This document shows, piece after piece, positions 1-10,500 of a stretch of DNA of 64,000 bases (its first letter is position 1; each line of letters starts with the position of its first letter). Below the pieces are notes generated by a model, which searched no databases, was not told the origin of the DNA, and worked only from the letters and a program-made list of their open reading frames with translations. The position numbers were made by a program, and so were the translations under genes. The DNA comes from Dermacentor variabilis (lineage: Eukaryota > Arthropoda > Arachnida > Ixodida > Ixodidae): assembly GCF_050947875.1 (NCBI RefSeq), contig NC_134568.1:259233115-259297114 (forward strand), read 5' to 3'.

Positions 1-126
1 CACTTTATTTTTTCCTAACTTTTAAATTATATAAAATGGCCTTGGATCACATTGTCTATAGTTTCACATTTAATAGTTTGGAATGAATGTCTCAAAAGAC
101 TGTTTTGTACTGTTTTGTCATTTCAG

Positions 127-216
127 TATGACCTGATGCTGGTACGCAGTCAAGGTGGCTGGCCATTCAAAGGTGTCCCATGTACAGTGAAAAAGAAATG
201 TGCCCTCCATTATTGA
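127..216 (+). other. Possible terminal exon of an unidentified gene (weak)
   Basis: A pyrimidine-rich tract ending in TTTCAG at 121-126 is followed by 29 open codons and a TGA at 214-216. The peptide begins YDLMLVRSQGGWPFKG and is not recognised. It could be the last exon of a gene entering from the left, but only the acceptor and the short open frame support this, so chance is a real alternative. Confidence 0.15.
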
Positions 217-930
217 ACGCTTTTAGCACAAATTAATTAGTGAATATACATTGAACGACATTAAATGATCGTGCTTGCACAGAATTCAGTTTTGTGTCTG
301 ATTTTGCTTTTGACAGCAACTGCAGCGTTGCTCTTGATATACAAGACATGGAAGTTGCAAGCCAGCTTTTTATATAACCTGTATTAGAAGCCAACATACA
401 AAATGTTGCTTTGTATAGAGCCACAGATGTAAACTTTTTAGCTTGTTGGAGGATGTGAATGTTCATATTGGCTAACTTGTTTCTCTGCTATGCTGCTACT
501 CATTGTGTGGACCAATGTAGCAGCACAGCAAATGAGTAAGCTGGAGCGAGGACCAAAACGTAATGTTCTACTCCCATGTGAGCACCGTCTGTGTCGACGT
601 ACACCTCCTTGGAATTGAAACTGAAACTGGTTTGTAGGAAAGCTATTGTAGTAAACTAATTGGGGAACTCCGAGGTTTGCCAGTATATTTTCTAGGCTTT
701 CGAGGTTGAGGAACTTCATAGCAAAAAAATTAGTCAGAAATTTCATGTTGGTGCTCCACCAACCAGCCCGACATTTTCTTCTAAGAGTGGCTTTTTTGTC
801 TTTAGAAATTTTGAGCTTTCCTCAACTGTATGAAAGTTTTTACCAGTTTTCATTTTCAATGGTGGCAACCTCAAGTACACAATTAAAATTATATATAGCT
901 GCCCAAAATGAATTGGGATCGAAATAGTAG

Positions 931-1128
931 GTGATAACCGCCCATCCTACTTCTACATTTTCAGTACAGTGGTTGGTCCTGCTCAGGCAGCATCACAAAC
1001 TGCCAGAGCATGTCGCCCAAACTGGTGACAAGCTAATGTCTCACTGCAGCAATGTAATATGTGTCTTCTGTGAGCTTCCACTCAACCCTTTCATTGGCGA
1101 CATCAAGCACATCACTCGCCTGCTATAG
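931..1128 (+). other. Exon-like open segment with a CxxC...H pattern (weak)
   Basis: The frame has a possible acceptor (cattttcag at 957-963) and stays open to TAG at 1126-1128. The peptide holds VICVFCELPLNPF followed by DIKHITRLL, which looks like the CxxC...H half of a BED- or C2H2-type finger. No second histidine is in place. It may be a transposon-derived finger remnant or an exon of a neighbouring gene. It shares no clear identity with the ZFAT exons. Confidence 0.2.
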
Positions 1129-1886
1129 GTGTGTAGCAAGGCCATGTGAAGCATTATTTCCACCACAGAAATGTGTTGCAATTTTACAGAAACATTGTAA
1201 AAGAAAAATCTGTGCCTTGTGTTGCCATGAAAGTGGATCTACAGTGTTTCCCATTCATTGATTTCAGCGATGCTGTCTATTTGATCATTTTATACGAGTT
1301 GCACCTTGAGAAGGCATGTGAAAGCTTTGAAATAATTTTCTTTGCAACAAAAAAGCATCCTTTATTTAGAATTTGCTGTGAGCCTCTTTTGCTCTGAATA
1401 TGTGCCAGCACTGCAGCACATGTCAGCAGAGAAACAGACATGGAGAATTTTTTTCTTGCTTTCTGAGCAATATAAAGGCATACCAAGTGTTCTGTTATTT
1501 TAGCAATGTGAAAATAAATATTTTATTCTTTCTACTGTGCCCTTATTAGGCAGTGGAATATTTCCACAAGTTTACTTGAATGAAAAGTCATTTTTGCAGG
1601 AACTTTCGTTACCATGCCTTGTCTAAAAACTGTACTAATAAGTAGACTCATGTGCCATGTGCAAAAAATACACCTGTGAAAGGGTTAAAGCAGCAATGTT
1701 TTTCCCCCTCTTGGCATACTTTTTATTGGCAAAACCTTGGCTACAGCTCTGCTAACGTGGTGAGGTATACATAGAAGGGCCGTAGAAGGGTAAAACCCCG
1801 TCTATCGGAGGCCATGCATGTGTACGTGTGAAATATTGCATATTACTTTCAGAATGTCTTGCACTTGTTTTGAACGAGAAGAAAGA

Positions 1887-2143
1887 GGGTTAACCGAGGG
1901 GCCCGATTTTTATTAATCATATCATGAGAAGCCAACAAAGATGCCAAGGAAAACATAGGGGAAATTACTTGTACTTACTAATTGAATTAAATAAATTATA
2001 AATAAATGACAATGAAAGTGGATCTGCAGCAAGTTTTTTCATCCACTTTCATTGCCATTAATTTATCATTTCTTGAGTTAGTAAGTACAAGTGATTTCCC
2101 CTATGTTTTCCTTGGTGTCTTTGTTGGCTTCTCATGATTGGAC
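1887..2143. repeat. Inverted pair of a dispersed tick repeat
   Basis: The arm at about 1921-2023 reads as the near-perfect reverse complement of 2040-2138, with a spacer of about 16 bases (ctgcagcaagtttttt). Each arm carries the tail of a repeat that recurs at 36064-36200 and, more diverged and longer, at 56050-56478. The shared tail runs from 'atccactttcattgcc' to 'tgttggcttctca'. I read this as two 3' tails in head-to-head orientation rather than a single palindromic MITE, because a solitary tail exists at 36064. Confidence 0.7.
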
Positions 2144-2199
2144 TTGTTTTGGAAACTCGGGCTAAGGGCAACTTACTTGACAATTTGTCTTAATGCAAA

Positions 2200-3689
2200 T
2201 GCAGAGGGAAGTGTTTGTGGCTGTGGTTGAAATATTGAGCATTGAAAGAAAGTAGCCCATGAAAAAACTAAAGCAGCAACATTCTTGACTACACAACACT
2301 CCTTTGTGTTCCTTGCAGCCAGTCCCTTGTTGGTAAATGGGCCTCTGTGGAAGGTTTCGCGTCTCTTATGTGAATCTTTGAAAGTAACCGTTTCTACTGC
2401 GACACATTAAATGGCAGACAGCTCTTAACTGCTAGAGTTCACTTGGAGACATTAACGGTGACTGTATAGTTCATGTTCTTTAAAAATTTTGAATCCAGAC
2501 TTCTTGCCTCATGTTTTGCAGGTTTTACACATCGAATTGCATGTTCCTCCAAAAACTTGTATTGATAAAAGTATGTTTGTACTTCCTGTGTTCTTAATGA
2601 CATATTCGTATAAGCCATTCATGAACAATAAACTAATCTCTGTTCAGCTTGGCTTGACTAGCTGCAATCTGTAACATAGGTGCTCAGATGCTCAGAATGG
2701 AGATGAACAAACAGGCGTTTTGCCTCTCAGCATAGCTCTTTTCTCGAAAAAAGGACTCCCGAGTGTGCACACAGGAAACCAGCATTGGGCCTTGCAAACT
2801 TGCATCCTTGTGCATACGAACGCAGTCTCTTCATGCCAGGGCTTGTTGAATGGTTTCAAATTGCTTCCCTTGTGTGAAGTGTCATCTAAGGTTAGGATTG
2901 CACATCACCGGAGACCATGGTAAAATAGGTATGTGAACTGTCCGGTTCAGTTATTAACCAATGTCTCAAAGCCAATTTGGCTCCTCCTTCAAAGTGATGA
3001 CAGCGATATGGAGGCTTCTGTTGTCATAGAACTGTCTCTCTCTTCCTTAACTAGGACTGTAGAGCATGGATGTACCTAGTCGGAAGATTGCCTTTTAGCA
3101 TTTAATATTATTGGGAATGCTCTTTACGTGCCAGTATTGCAATAAAAGCCATTTTTGGGTATTTTTCCCCCCTTTTTTTTTCAGTTTCAAGTACGATTGT
3201 TTCATCGTAACAAATTCTGTGGTCTCTACCTTCGAATTGTTTGGCCACAACACTGCATTCCCTCGCAAAGTTTCAATCGCCAGATTCTTTCACCAGGTTA
3301 TTTGTTTCACCAATATATGTGACTACAATCTGTGCATTAAATTTTATACACAGTACCCTGGGCTTTGTTTTGTTGGACGGTCTTTAGGTTGTCAGCGAAG
3401 GCTGTCCTCTAAACATGGTTGTATTCTATTTGTCCACTGCCAGATGGCAGTATCAGTTAATGTGAATACACACTGTGAGATGTCAAAGCAGTGATGTCAC
3501 AAAGGTGATGTTTGTCAAGAGAATGGTAAGAGGAAGTGCATGTAGAGGTAAGTACAGTGCAAAAGAGAGTGGTAAGGTTGGCCATTATCTGCCAGTTTAA
3601 TTTTTGTATCTGTAATGTAAACTGGTGTATATGTGCTATGTGGTGTGATGCACACATTTCAAGAAAGCTAGTTTATATGTTGGCACAAA
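2200..3689. other. Flanking DNA with no supported gene
   Basis: No exon with credible splice sites or recognisable protein was seen on either strand. The longest open frame (3111-3494, plus) crosses a poly-T tract and has low-complexity, phenylalanine-rich translation, so it is probably non-coding. Confidence 0.5.
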
Positions 3690-3699
3690 AGACGTATGC

Positions 3700-3790
3700 A
3701 TGCGATTGGGGCCTAATGGTCAGAGCATCAGGCTGTTGTGCCGGGATAACCCCGCTTCAATCTCAACATTTGCCACACATCCTTTATTTT
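3700..3790 (+). repeat. tRNA-like SINE head, different from Ruka
   Basis: The segment reads like a degenerate tRNA: an A-box-like 'tggtcagagcatcagg' at about 3718-3733 and a B-box-like 'gcttcaatctc' at about 3753-3763. It does not share the Ruka body that follows the tRNA region in the copies at 57302 and 62118. No acceptor-stem pairing is evident, so a functional tRNA is unlikely. Confidence 0.35.
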
Positions 3791-4175
3791 CTGTGTGTGA
3801 GCTATTTGACAAGACAGCAACATCAGCCATGGTCAGCAAAGTCCAGGAGGGTTCACAAACGAAGCTTCACATTAAAAATGGTTTACTGCTGTGTGGCGCC
3901 CTGCAAGACTGAACATTAAAAAAAAAAGTACTCTTCCATCCCGAGAAAAACAATTGGTATACAGAGATGCTCTGTTTGAGTGGAGAGTAAAGCAGGGTCA
4001 ATATAGAAACACTTGGAAGAGAGTAGACACTCAGTTTTGCAGAATAGTGGTTCATTATTGCTATATTTACTGAAGTGAAGTTTCTGAAACATTTACAACA
4101 TTCTAATTAGTTTTGGTTCTCTAAAATATATTGACATGGAAACTGATTACTCAAATGCATGACTGTTTCAGATAT

Positions 4176-4181
4176 TTTATT
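4176..4181 (-). promoter_or_regulatory. Candidate poly(A) signal for CFAP418
   Basis: The plus strand reads TTTATT, which is AATAAA on the minus strand, about 440 bases past the CFAP418 stop codon. It is the first canonical hexamer I found downstream. Use of the site is inferred only. Confidence 0.25.
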
Positions 4182-4489
4182 TAATGCACTAATAGTATTA
4201 AGGAAAATCTGAACTGCTGGCACTAAATATATTGATTTGTTCATCTATTTTTGGCAATGCCAGCCTCAATTTAATATCTCTGATTCATATACCGAGGAAC
4301 TGCCTCTCAATACTAGTGACGCTTCATCTGTACTCGCATTGTAGAGACATAGCAGGATGGCTTGCGTGTCACAGTAACTAGAATCGTACGTCACTCCACC
4401 TTAGAGACAAAGGGCATGCATAACCAAAGTGCGAGTGAACCTTGGCCACGAAAGTTTACAAACGAATCACCAACTCTATGCAACTTTTA

Positions 4490-4570
4490 TCATGATCGGC
4501 CTATTTTATGTCCACTGCAGGACGAAGGCCTCTCCCTGCGATCTCCAATTACCCCTGTCCTGTGCCCTAG
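4490..4570 (-). mobile_element. 3'-terminal fragment of the BovB-like LINE
   Basis: The block from 'ctattttatgtccactgcag' to 'cccctgtcctgtgcc' matches, with a few changes, the segment at about 12108-12172. That segment is the 3' end of the antisense BovB-like LINE. This copy starts about 50 bases after the CFAP418 stop codon, so it would be part of the CFAP418 3' UTR, on the same strand as that gene. Confidence 0.6.
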
Positions 4571-4620
4571 GCAACTGCAGTAGCGCATATCTCCCCTGCA
4601 ACATATTGTATGGGTTTCCC

Positions 4621-4718
4621 CTAATGGCGAGCACACATCCAAGGCAGCCTCTCCTGTTGCGCAGATGCAAGTGCTGCTACAGAGCGCCAATGGCACTGAC
4701 AGCAATAGGCCCGCCAAC
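4621..4718 (-). CDS. CFAP418: CFAP418 exon 6 and stop
   Basis: Follows the acceptor TGTGCAG and supplies WRAYCCQCHWRS, then LPWMCARH and TAG (complement of 4621-4623). Phase 1 joining gives KLG-WRAY, parallel to human KKG-TRAY. No long open frame marks this exon; it was found from the expected conserved residues. Confidence 0.9.
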
Positions 4719-5556
4719 CTGCACAGCAGTATAAAGCACGCTAGCAGGTTTTCTTTAACTACGGTACATCAAGCTTAAAAAGTAGGTTATTGCTGTACCA
4801 AGCTTCCGAAAAAGCCTTGAGCGAAGTTTGCTTGCATCCGGAACGCTGTTTCTGAAGAACAGGTAGTCTGCTGTTTCATCCCACGCATAATCTTCGAATA
4901 CAGCAACTTGGAAGTCGCACTTGCAGCAATGAATATGGCTGCATGCCCTGCAATTAATATGAAACATTACTTGCACGTCGCTTCGTATGTGTCACCGAAT
5001 TCAAACGTATGCCAGTGGCTATATAATGCTTGGTAAACCTTCTTGATGCACTGGTCGACACGCCAAAGACCACATCTGTGCCGCCAAGGTAGACCACATA
5101 ACACCTGATTAAAACGACAACATATTTGCGACACTTCAACCATCTTGTGACACGACAGAGCATATAATTAAAATTACTTACTGGATATTTCTGCGACCGA
5201 ATACCTTGCTTTCGGCGAGATCAGTGTTAGGAACCTGCATTAGGATCCAAAACAAGCAAAGACGTGTAATGAACGCTACATGTGTGTAGCCGCTCACAGC
5301 AAATAGAGGACCGCTTGCAGGTCACAGTTGTGTTGTACATACGTTTAACTCTGGAACTCTGCATATTTCATTTATAGCTTCTTCAATGCTATCATCAGAA
5401 GATGTTCTGAAAACCAATAGCTGATCGTGATGCACATTATTTAGCGAAAGAAGCTGCATGCACGTACCCAGCTGTTGGCGCGGATGCTCTTTGGCATATC
5501 TGTTCACAGTACTTTGATTCGACATCGTCTAGAAGAGCATCTATGTCGTCTTCCAT
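4621..5556 (-). CDS. CFAP418: CFAP418 (C8orf37) ortholog, six exons, 172 aa
   Basis: The coding sequence joins, on the minus strand, 5556-5468, 5406-5343, 5234-5182, 5104-5039, 4947-4799 and 4718-4621. This totals 519 nt (172 residues plus TAG), and all five introns are GT-AG with matching phases. The N-terminus (MEDDIDALLDDVESKYC) matches the acidic start of vertebrate CFAP418. The C-terminal half carries the family's conserved block: VYLGG, RRACSHIHCCKCDF, WDETADYLFFRN, then YCCQCHWR and a final WMCARH. Four to six cysteines in these blocks look like a metal- or disulfide-type core. Human CFAP418 is 207 residues; the tick protein is shorter because the linker between the N-terminal and VYLGG blocks is reduced. 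In vertebrates it acts at the ciliary base and photoreceptor, and its loss causes retinal dystrophy. It is divergently arranged with ZFAT, with an X-box upstream. Identity is from remembered sequence, with high confidence because of start, order and C-terminus. Confidence 0.93.
4799..4947 (-). CDS. CFAP418: CFAP418 exon 5
   Basis: Follows TTGCAG and ends at CTTG|GTACAG in phase 1. It encodes the family core: RACSHIHCCKCDF, then EDYAWDETADYLFFRN and a basic LRSRLFRKLG stretch. This is the most conserved exon and alone supports the gene call. Confidence 0.93.
5039..5104 (-). CDS. CFAP418: CFAP418 exon 4
   Basis: Follows AATCAG and ends at AAG|GTTTAC in phase 2. It encodes CYVVYLGGTDVVFGVSTSAS, matching the human VYLGGSS...GIGTNIS segment. 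Confidence 0.9.
5182..5234 (-). CDS. CFAP418: CFAP418 exon 3
   Basis: Follows TGCAG and ends at CCA|GTAAGT in phase 2. It encodes a poorly conserved linker (VPNTDLAESK...). An earlier GT (aag|gtattc) exists, but only the GTAAGT site gives the phase needed by exon 4. Confidence 0.8.
5343..5406 (-). CDS. CFAP418: CFAP418 exon 2
   Basis: Follows the acceptor TTTTCAG and ends at AAC|GTATGT in phase 0. It encodes SSDDSIEEAINEICRVPELN, equivalent to the human DDLDSLINEILEEPNL segment. Confidence 0.88.
5468..5556 (-). CDS. CFAP418: CFAP418 exon 1
   Basis: Begins at the ATG whose complement is CAT at 5554-5556. It encodes the acidic N-terminus and residues 1-29, and ends in phase 2 at GCTGG|GTACGT. 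A longer open frame starts in another phase at 5525 but lacks any family match, so this ATG was chosen. Confidence 0.9.
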
Positions 5557-7386
5557 GCGCATAAAATTAGCGAGAAACTCGCATTCAAGCTAAAGGAAGT
5601 TCATTATACAGTGCAGCCGCTAACTTGCTGTCGCTGGTCCAGGTACTCCGCTGTTTCATGCAACGCCGTTGTGGTTGCCATGACAACGCAATGTGGTCAC
5701 GTGGCTTCTCATTGGAGGCTATGGTAGGCTGCTTGTTAAGCCTACTGTGTACTATGCGTACCAAGTTCGGGTAAGTCAGAGTACATGGGCGTAAAATTTC
5801 TCGCCTGTTGGCTCTACATCGGCATGTAATGAGATTTGTTTTGTTATTTATTGGGAATTAAATTTGCGCGCTTTCAGCACGATGTATTTGTGGGGATGAG
5901 ACGGAGGTTGGGGTATTTTGCGGAGGCGAAAATAACTGATCAGACACTGTGTCTGAAAAATGGCCGCTGATTCGTTCACAGACACTGTGAACGAAAGTTA
6001 GCGGACGTCTTTCGCCATCTGTAATTACAAATGTGCCATGCCATGCAAATCACTTTTTTGTAAAGTGATGTACGTCTTTCAGTTACATTTTGTAATGGTA
6101 TGGCTGCATTTCTGTTTTCTGGTGGTTCATGAGGCAAGGTCCTGCGTGCGAAAATACGCAGTGCTGGTTGATGTTTTAAAAATGACGAGCAGACGATTCG
6201 ACATCATTTCGGAGCTGCTTTATTCAGCACATCGGGCACAGTTGGCATTAGCCCCTGCAAATCTTGTTTCTTAACGTTGCTACGCATGCTAAAGGGATGA
6301 TTTCTCTTAAGTGTTGCTCAAGCCACCGAAATAAATTATCTTAGCTGAGTATTCATGGTGTCTGAGCGTCACCTTCATAGCGGTCCTTGCCCGTATTTTA
6401 GAAAAGATCGCATCTCCGTCCGTTGTGCGCATCTATAAGTGGTGACTGTTTGGGTGTCAAATCTTTGCAAGACTGCTTGTAACCTGCGTTTTCACAGTCG
6501 GCGAAACTGATCCGCTAGAAGTTTGACTGTATGTGCACCGGATTGTACTGCACCCCTTGTTTTCAGTAAAAGATCACAATAGGTATGGATTTCGAAATAA
6601 ACTTAGTGCTTGTTTTCTGACAGTCACGGAATAGCAAGAATCGTGTATAACCGTAGCCTCCTTTATTTTAGCATGACAGTTGTACACGCTGATATGCGCG
6701 TTGTCTTATGCACATACATTGCTTTAAAAGCTGCGATAAACATGTATGCACTAATCACCCATACATTCTAGTTCGTAACTGCTATGTGATAACGTATATT
6801 CGTCATTTAAGCTCACATAGAAGCACCAGTCGTTGCAGGAACTTATTTATCCATTCATTGCCTTGACTATTCACTATCTGCCAATTTAAAGCGATTAGTG
6901 CTGATATCTTCATACTTTTTAGGCAACCTTATATGCTCTCATTGTTTTTTTTTTTTTTTTTGTAAACTGCATTGCAAACACCTTAATGTGGCATTAGCTT
7001 ACAATTCATAGAGCCAATTTGGGTTGTTAATATACTTTTAAAATACATTTGTAGCTTCGCATGCTTTTCAATGCATGTAACAAAGATGACGTTGTTTTTG
7101 ACATGCTAAAGTGGCTTATAACACACCTGCCACTTGTATCAAATAAATGGCGTATTAGATAATTTGCAGTCTGCTTTTGTCATTAATCACATTGACATTG
7201 AGTAGCTGCCTCGAAGGTACAACTATGTTCCAGGCAGCTCAATTACCAAGGGGTGAATTGTTTGCATTAGCAAACACTAAAGGTTTTGATGTTTTCAGTG
7301 ACCATGTTTCACCTTGCAGTGCCCACTGCCTACATGCATGAGGTGTGGTGGCTAAACCATTGCTCTTGGATTTGCTCAACTGAACC
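5557..7386. promoter_or_regulatory. Head-to-head intergenic region, CFAP418 / ZFAT
   Basis: Between the two start codons lie 1830 bases. The CFAP418-proximal 250 bases are GC-richer and hold the X-box cluster. The ZFAT side probably contains one or more non-coding first exons: a likely acceptor TTGCAG ends at 7319, and no in-frame coding continues upstream of the ATG. A TATA-like 'ctataagtgg' lies near 6431-6440. A poly-T run sits at about 6945-6961. The rest shows nothing recognisable. Confidence 0.55.
5674..5713. promoter_or_regulatory. X-box (RFX site) with CACGTG E-box and inverted CCAAT
   Basis: GTTGCCATGACAAC at 5674-5687 fits the RFX X-box consensus (RYYNYYATRRNRAC) at every position and on both strands. 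CACGTG follows at 5698-5703 and ATTGG (inverted CCAAT) at 5709-5713. The X-box is 118 bp upstream of the CFAP418 ATG, the usual distance for ciliary genes driven by RFX factors. The sites are seen directly; regulation by RFX is inferred. Confidence 0.65.
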
Positions 7387-7558
7387 ATGGATGTCTTCAT
7401 CTGTGGTGTGTGCCACATGGGCTTCCATGACATAGGCAAGTTTGTGGAGCACAAGAACTCCCTGGGCTCCATTAGCTGTGGCCACTGCACTGCCATCTTT
7501 CACACCGAAGATGAGTTATCCCAGCATGCACTGCAGGAACATGCAACAGAAAGCCAAG
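7387..7558 (+). CDS. ZFAT: ZFAT exon 1
   Basis: Residues 1-57, ending in phase 1 at CAAG|GTGAGC. The start was chosen because of the aaccATGG context and an in-frame TGA at 7381-7383. It encodes a partial finger (C6, C9, only one following histidine in place) and a complete finger with C31, C34, H47 and H52. I recall no equivalent pair at the N-terminus of human ZFAT, so this may be a lineage extension. Short out-of-frame upstream ATGs lie near 7334-7338 if the exon starts at 7320. Confidence 0.85.
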
Positions 7559-10500
7559 GTGAGCACCTCTGGCACTAGCCTAGTGGTGCAGGTTGGTGGT
7601 GAAAATATGCTGCCCATGGTGTCTCTCTTGCTAGACATGCCATATATAGTTTGTTGCAAAGACTGTGTGGCAGTGAAAGTGAGTCATTTCCTCGTTGTAT
7701 ACGTAAGCAAGCATTGAAACAAAACTCTCACTTACTGACCTATTAAATACATGTCACAGAACAAATAAATGTCTTATGTAAGATGTGTGGTGATGGAAAA
7801 ACATGCTTCACAGTAGTGCGAGAGTTCTAGAGGTTTGCCCACTGGATCAGGATTTTGTTCTTGCTGTATAATTAATACACTTGCAGTACATTTGGACACT
7901 GCTTATGTCTGTCTGAAAGTATGTAACATGCATACCACTCATTCTCTAGGCACGTCTATGGCAGCAGTGTTTAGCTGTATTTGTTGCTCTATGAGAACTT
8001 CTCCACTCATCTTAACGTTGACAAAAATTGTCAGAGACATGCTGCATTTTCGCCAGAATGTGGGCAATCTGTGATAACCTGCCTCGCTATAGTACTTATT
8101 TCTCTGGTAGGGTCCGAACCTGTTGAGGAGGAGATGCCACTTGAGCAGAGTATGGAGACTGAGCCATCTACTGAAGGCAGTGAAAACCACTTGGCCTCTG
8201 CCAGTGACAATGGCACTGGAGCTGACTCTCAGACCATCGTAGTTACAGAGGGCTTCTCATTCGAGGCCACAGGTATGGGCTTGTGCTTTTAATCAATAGT
8301 GCACAGCATTATTTCACAGTGTATACCGTAGATGACAGCGTGCTAGGATCGTTGTCATTCTCATTAACTTCCTGGCACCCAGCTGTACAGAATTGTTGCA
8401 TGTGTTAACCTCTCAAAAGTAATGTCTGAGCAGCAGCCTAGCAAGTAAGTTGACAGAATGTGTACCTAGACTTATGGCTTGATACTGTGACATAGACACT
8501 ACTTGTTCAACTCCTTTCCAGAGTGAAAATCTTGAACTGTAATTTATGCTGGGGACTTGACCGGTCTCTATTAAGTTGTTTTATGAAACACATTTACAGT
8601 TGCTTGTGGGATCACTTAAAACTGGCTCTGGTTACGAATATGGTGCCAGTTGAAATCGACCTACTGGTCTTATACTGGTTAACGTAATCCACTGGAAGGG
8701 TTTTACCCCAGATATGTGCCAACTCGTTTCTAAAGTTTTGATACCTAAAATATAATTTTTTGCTGAACTACTACTTTTCATGCATTTCATTTGTGGTTGC
8801 ATAGGGTGTGGCAGAACAAAATATGCACTGAACTCAGCTGGCTTTATTATAGTTATAGTCACAGTCACATGCTGTTGTCAGTGCCATGTTGGTTGCATTG
8901 CATATATAAAAAAAATACAATCTGCGTGAAGAATTATATGTTGTTGCATATCCCTGACAGCCAATTGGTCCCAGTAAAATGTTAACCTGGCCAGCTATAA
9001 ATAACCTGGTCCTAAGTCAAGCTAGTGTGCATCCAACTGAACCATGGATGTCTTCATCTGTGGTGTATGCCACATGGGCTTCCATGACATAGGCAAGTTT
9101 GTGGAGCACAAGAACTCCCTGGGCTCCATTAGCTGTGGCCACTGCACTGCCATCTTTCACACCGAAGATGAGTTATCCCAGCATGCACTGCAGGAACATG
9201 CAACAGAAAGCCAAGGTGAGCACCTCTGGCACTAGCCTAGTGGTGCAGGTTGGTGGTGCCGTAGTCCAGTAGAATCATGCCTTACACGTCCTTGAGTCTA
9301 TAAAACCAGCAGTGGCCTCCATTCCCTTCCTCGACTGGTTTTCTCAGCTACTCTTGTCCCTTCCACTACAAGCTTTCTCCAAGTGGTCCCATGCCAAGTT
9401 AAGGATGACTGGTCTTAATGGTGAGGGCAGCTGGTTCTGCTTGACTGGCAACTTGAACCAGATGACTTCTAACTGGGTCAAAATAAAACCATTGTTGTTT
9501 CCAACTGGCCTCTGTAAAAAAAAAAAGAAATTCTATTTGTGTTCGCATCAGTTTTTGTTCAAGGTATTCTAGTCAAGAGTTTAATAATGTACCTCAACTG
9601 GTTAAATATATCTGTTAGCATCAGCAACCTCTACAGGAAAAATTAGACAGCAACAAAACAAGTTGACAAGTACTGAGCACAATTCCCATCACAGTGTTGC
9701 TTGTACATCATGTAGACGCAAACTATTTAAATCTTATAATATTGTCGCTTTCTGGACACTATTCTACCTTTCTTGTGTCAAGAAGATCCTTAAATTGCCC
9801 AAACTCTGTGTCATGCTGAAGAAGCATGTAGACTGGTGCATCTTAGGACTTTGTCCTCACATAGCCACAGCAAGACTCGCTACAAGGCCCAACACATCCC
9901 CGTCGACTTTACTCCCAGTGACAATGTTTGATTGTGGACACCTGTTCGCAAAAATGGATTGTACCGTAAGTTCCTTGCCACTTACTCTGGACCATTCGTT
10001 ATGCTCACTCGCTTGAGTGATGTGAACTATGTCGTCGCCAAAGTGAAGAAAAGTAACCAGCATTCATGCACGACGCAAGTTGTTTGTTCACGTTCCAAGA
10101 CTCAAGTAGTACCATCACAAGTCCCTTTAGCTTGTTCAGCGAGCTTCGTCTTCCCCCGGGGAAAATGTTGCAGCACTACGCGACTGAGCCAGAAAAAGAG
10201 AAAGTAGAGTGGGGTGCTTGAGCTCGGCTGTACTTTGCACCGGCTGGTCCTTCCCTGTGGCTTCCTCCTGGATCTCGTTTCACCGTCTAAATAAACATCT
10301 TTCTTAACAATATATACTATTTAGTGTTAAGATATGTTGAGTAGAACTTAAGGATGTTATGAGGAGGTAATAACAGCATATTTATATATAGATGTTTCTT
10401 TTCGTATGTTGGCCTGTATTTTTGTAACATCTTGCCTTTTGGCAGTTTTCATATCCTCACCCCCTGCCTCTGCTATTCTCACCCACTGAAGTGTATTTAA

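Noticed and set aside
3111..3494. 127-codon plus-strand frame
   Set aside because: Low-complexity, Phe-rich translation over a poly-T tract, without conserved motif or splice context.
5322..5525. 67-codon minus-strand frame as a separate small protein
   Set aside because: It joins parts of CFAP418 exons 1 and 2 in mixed frames; the spliced model matches the family from its first residues.
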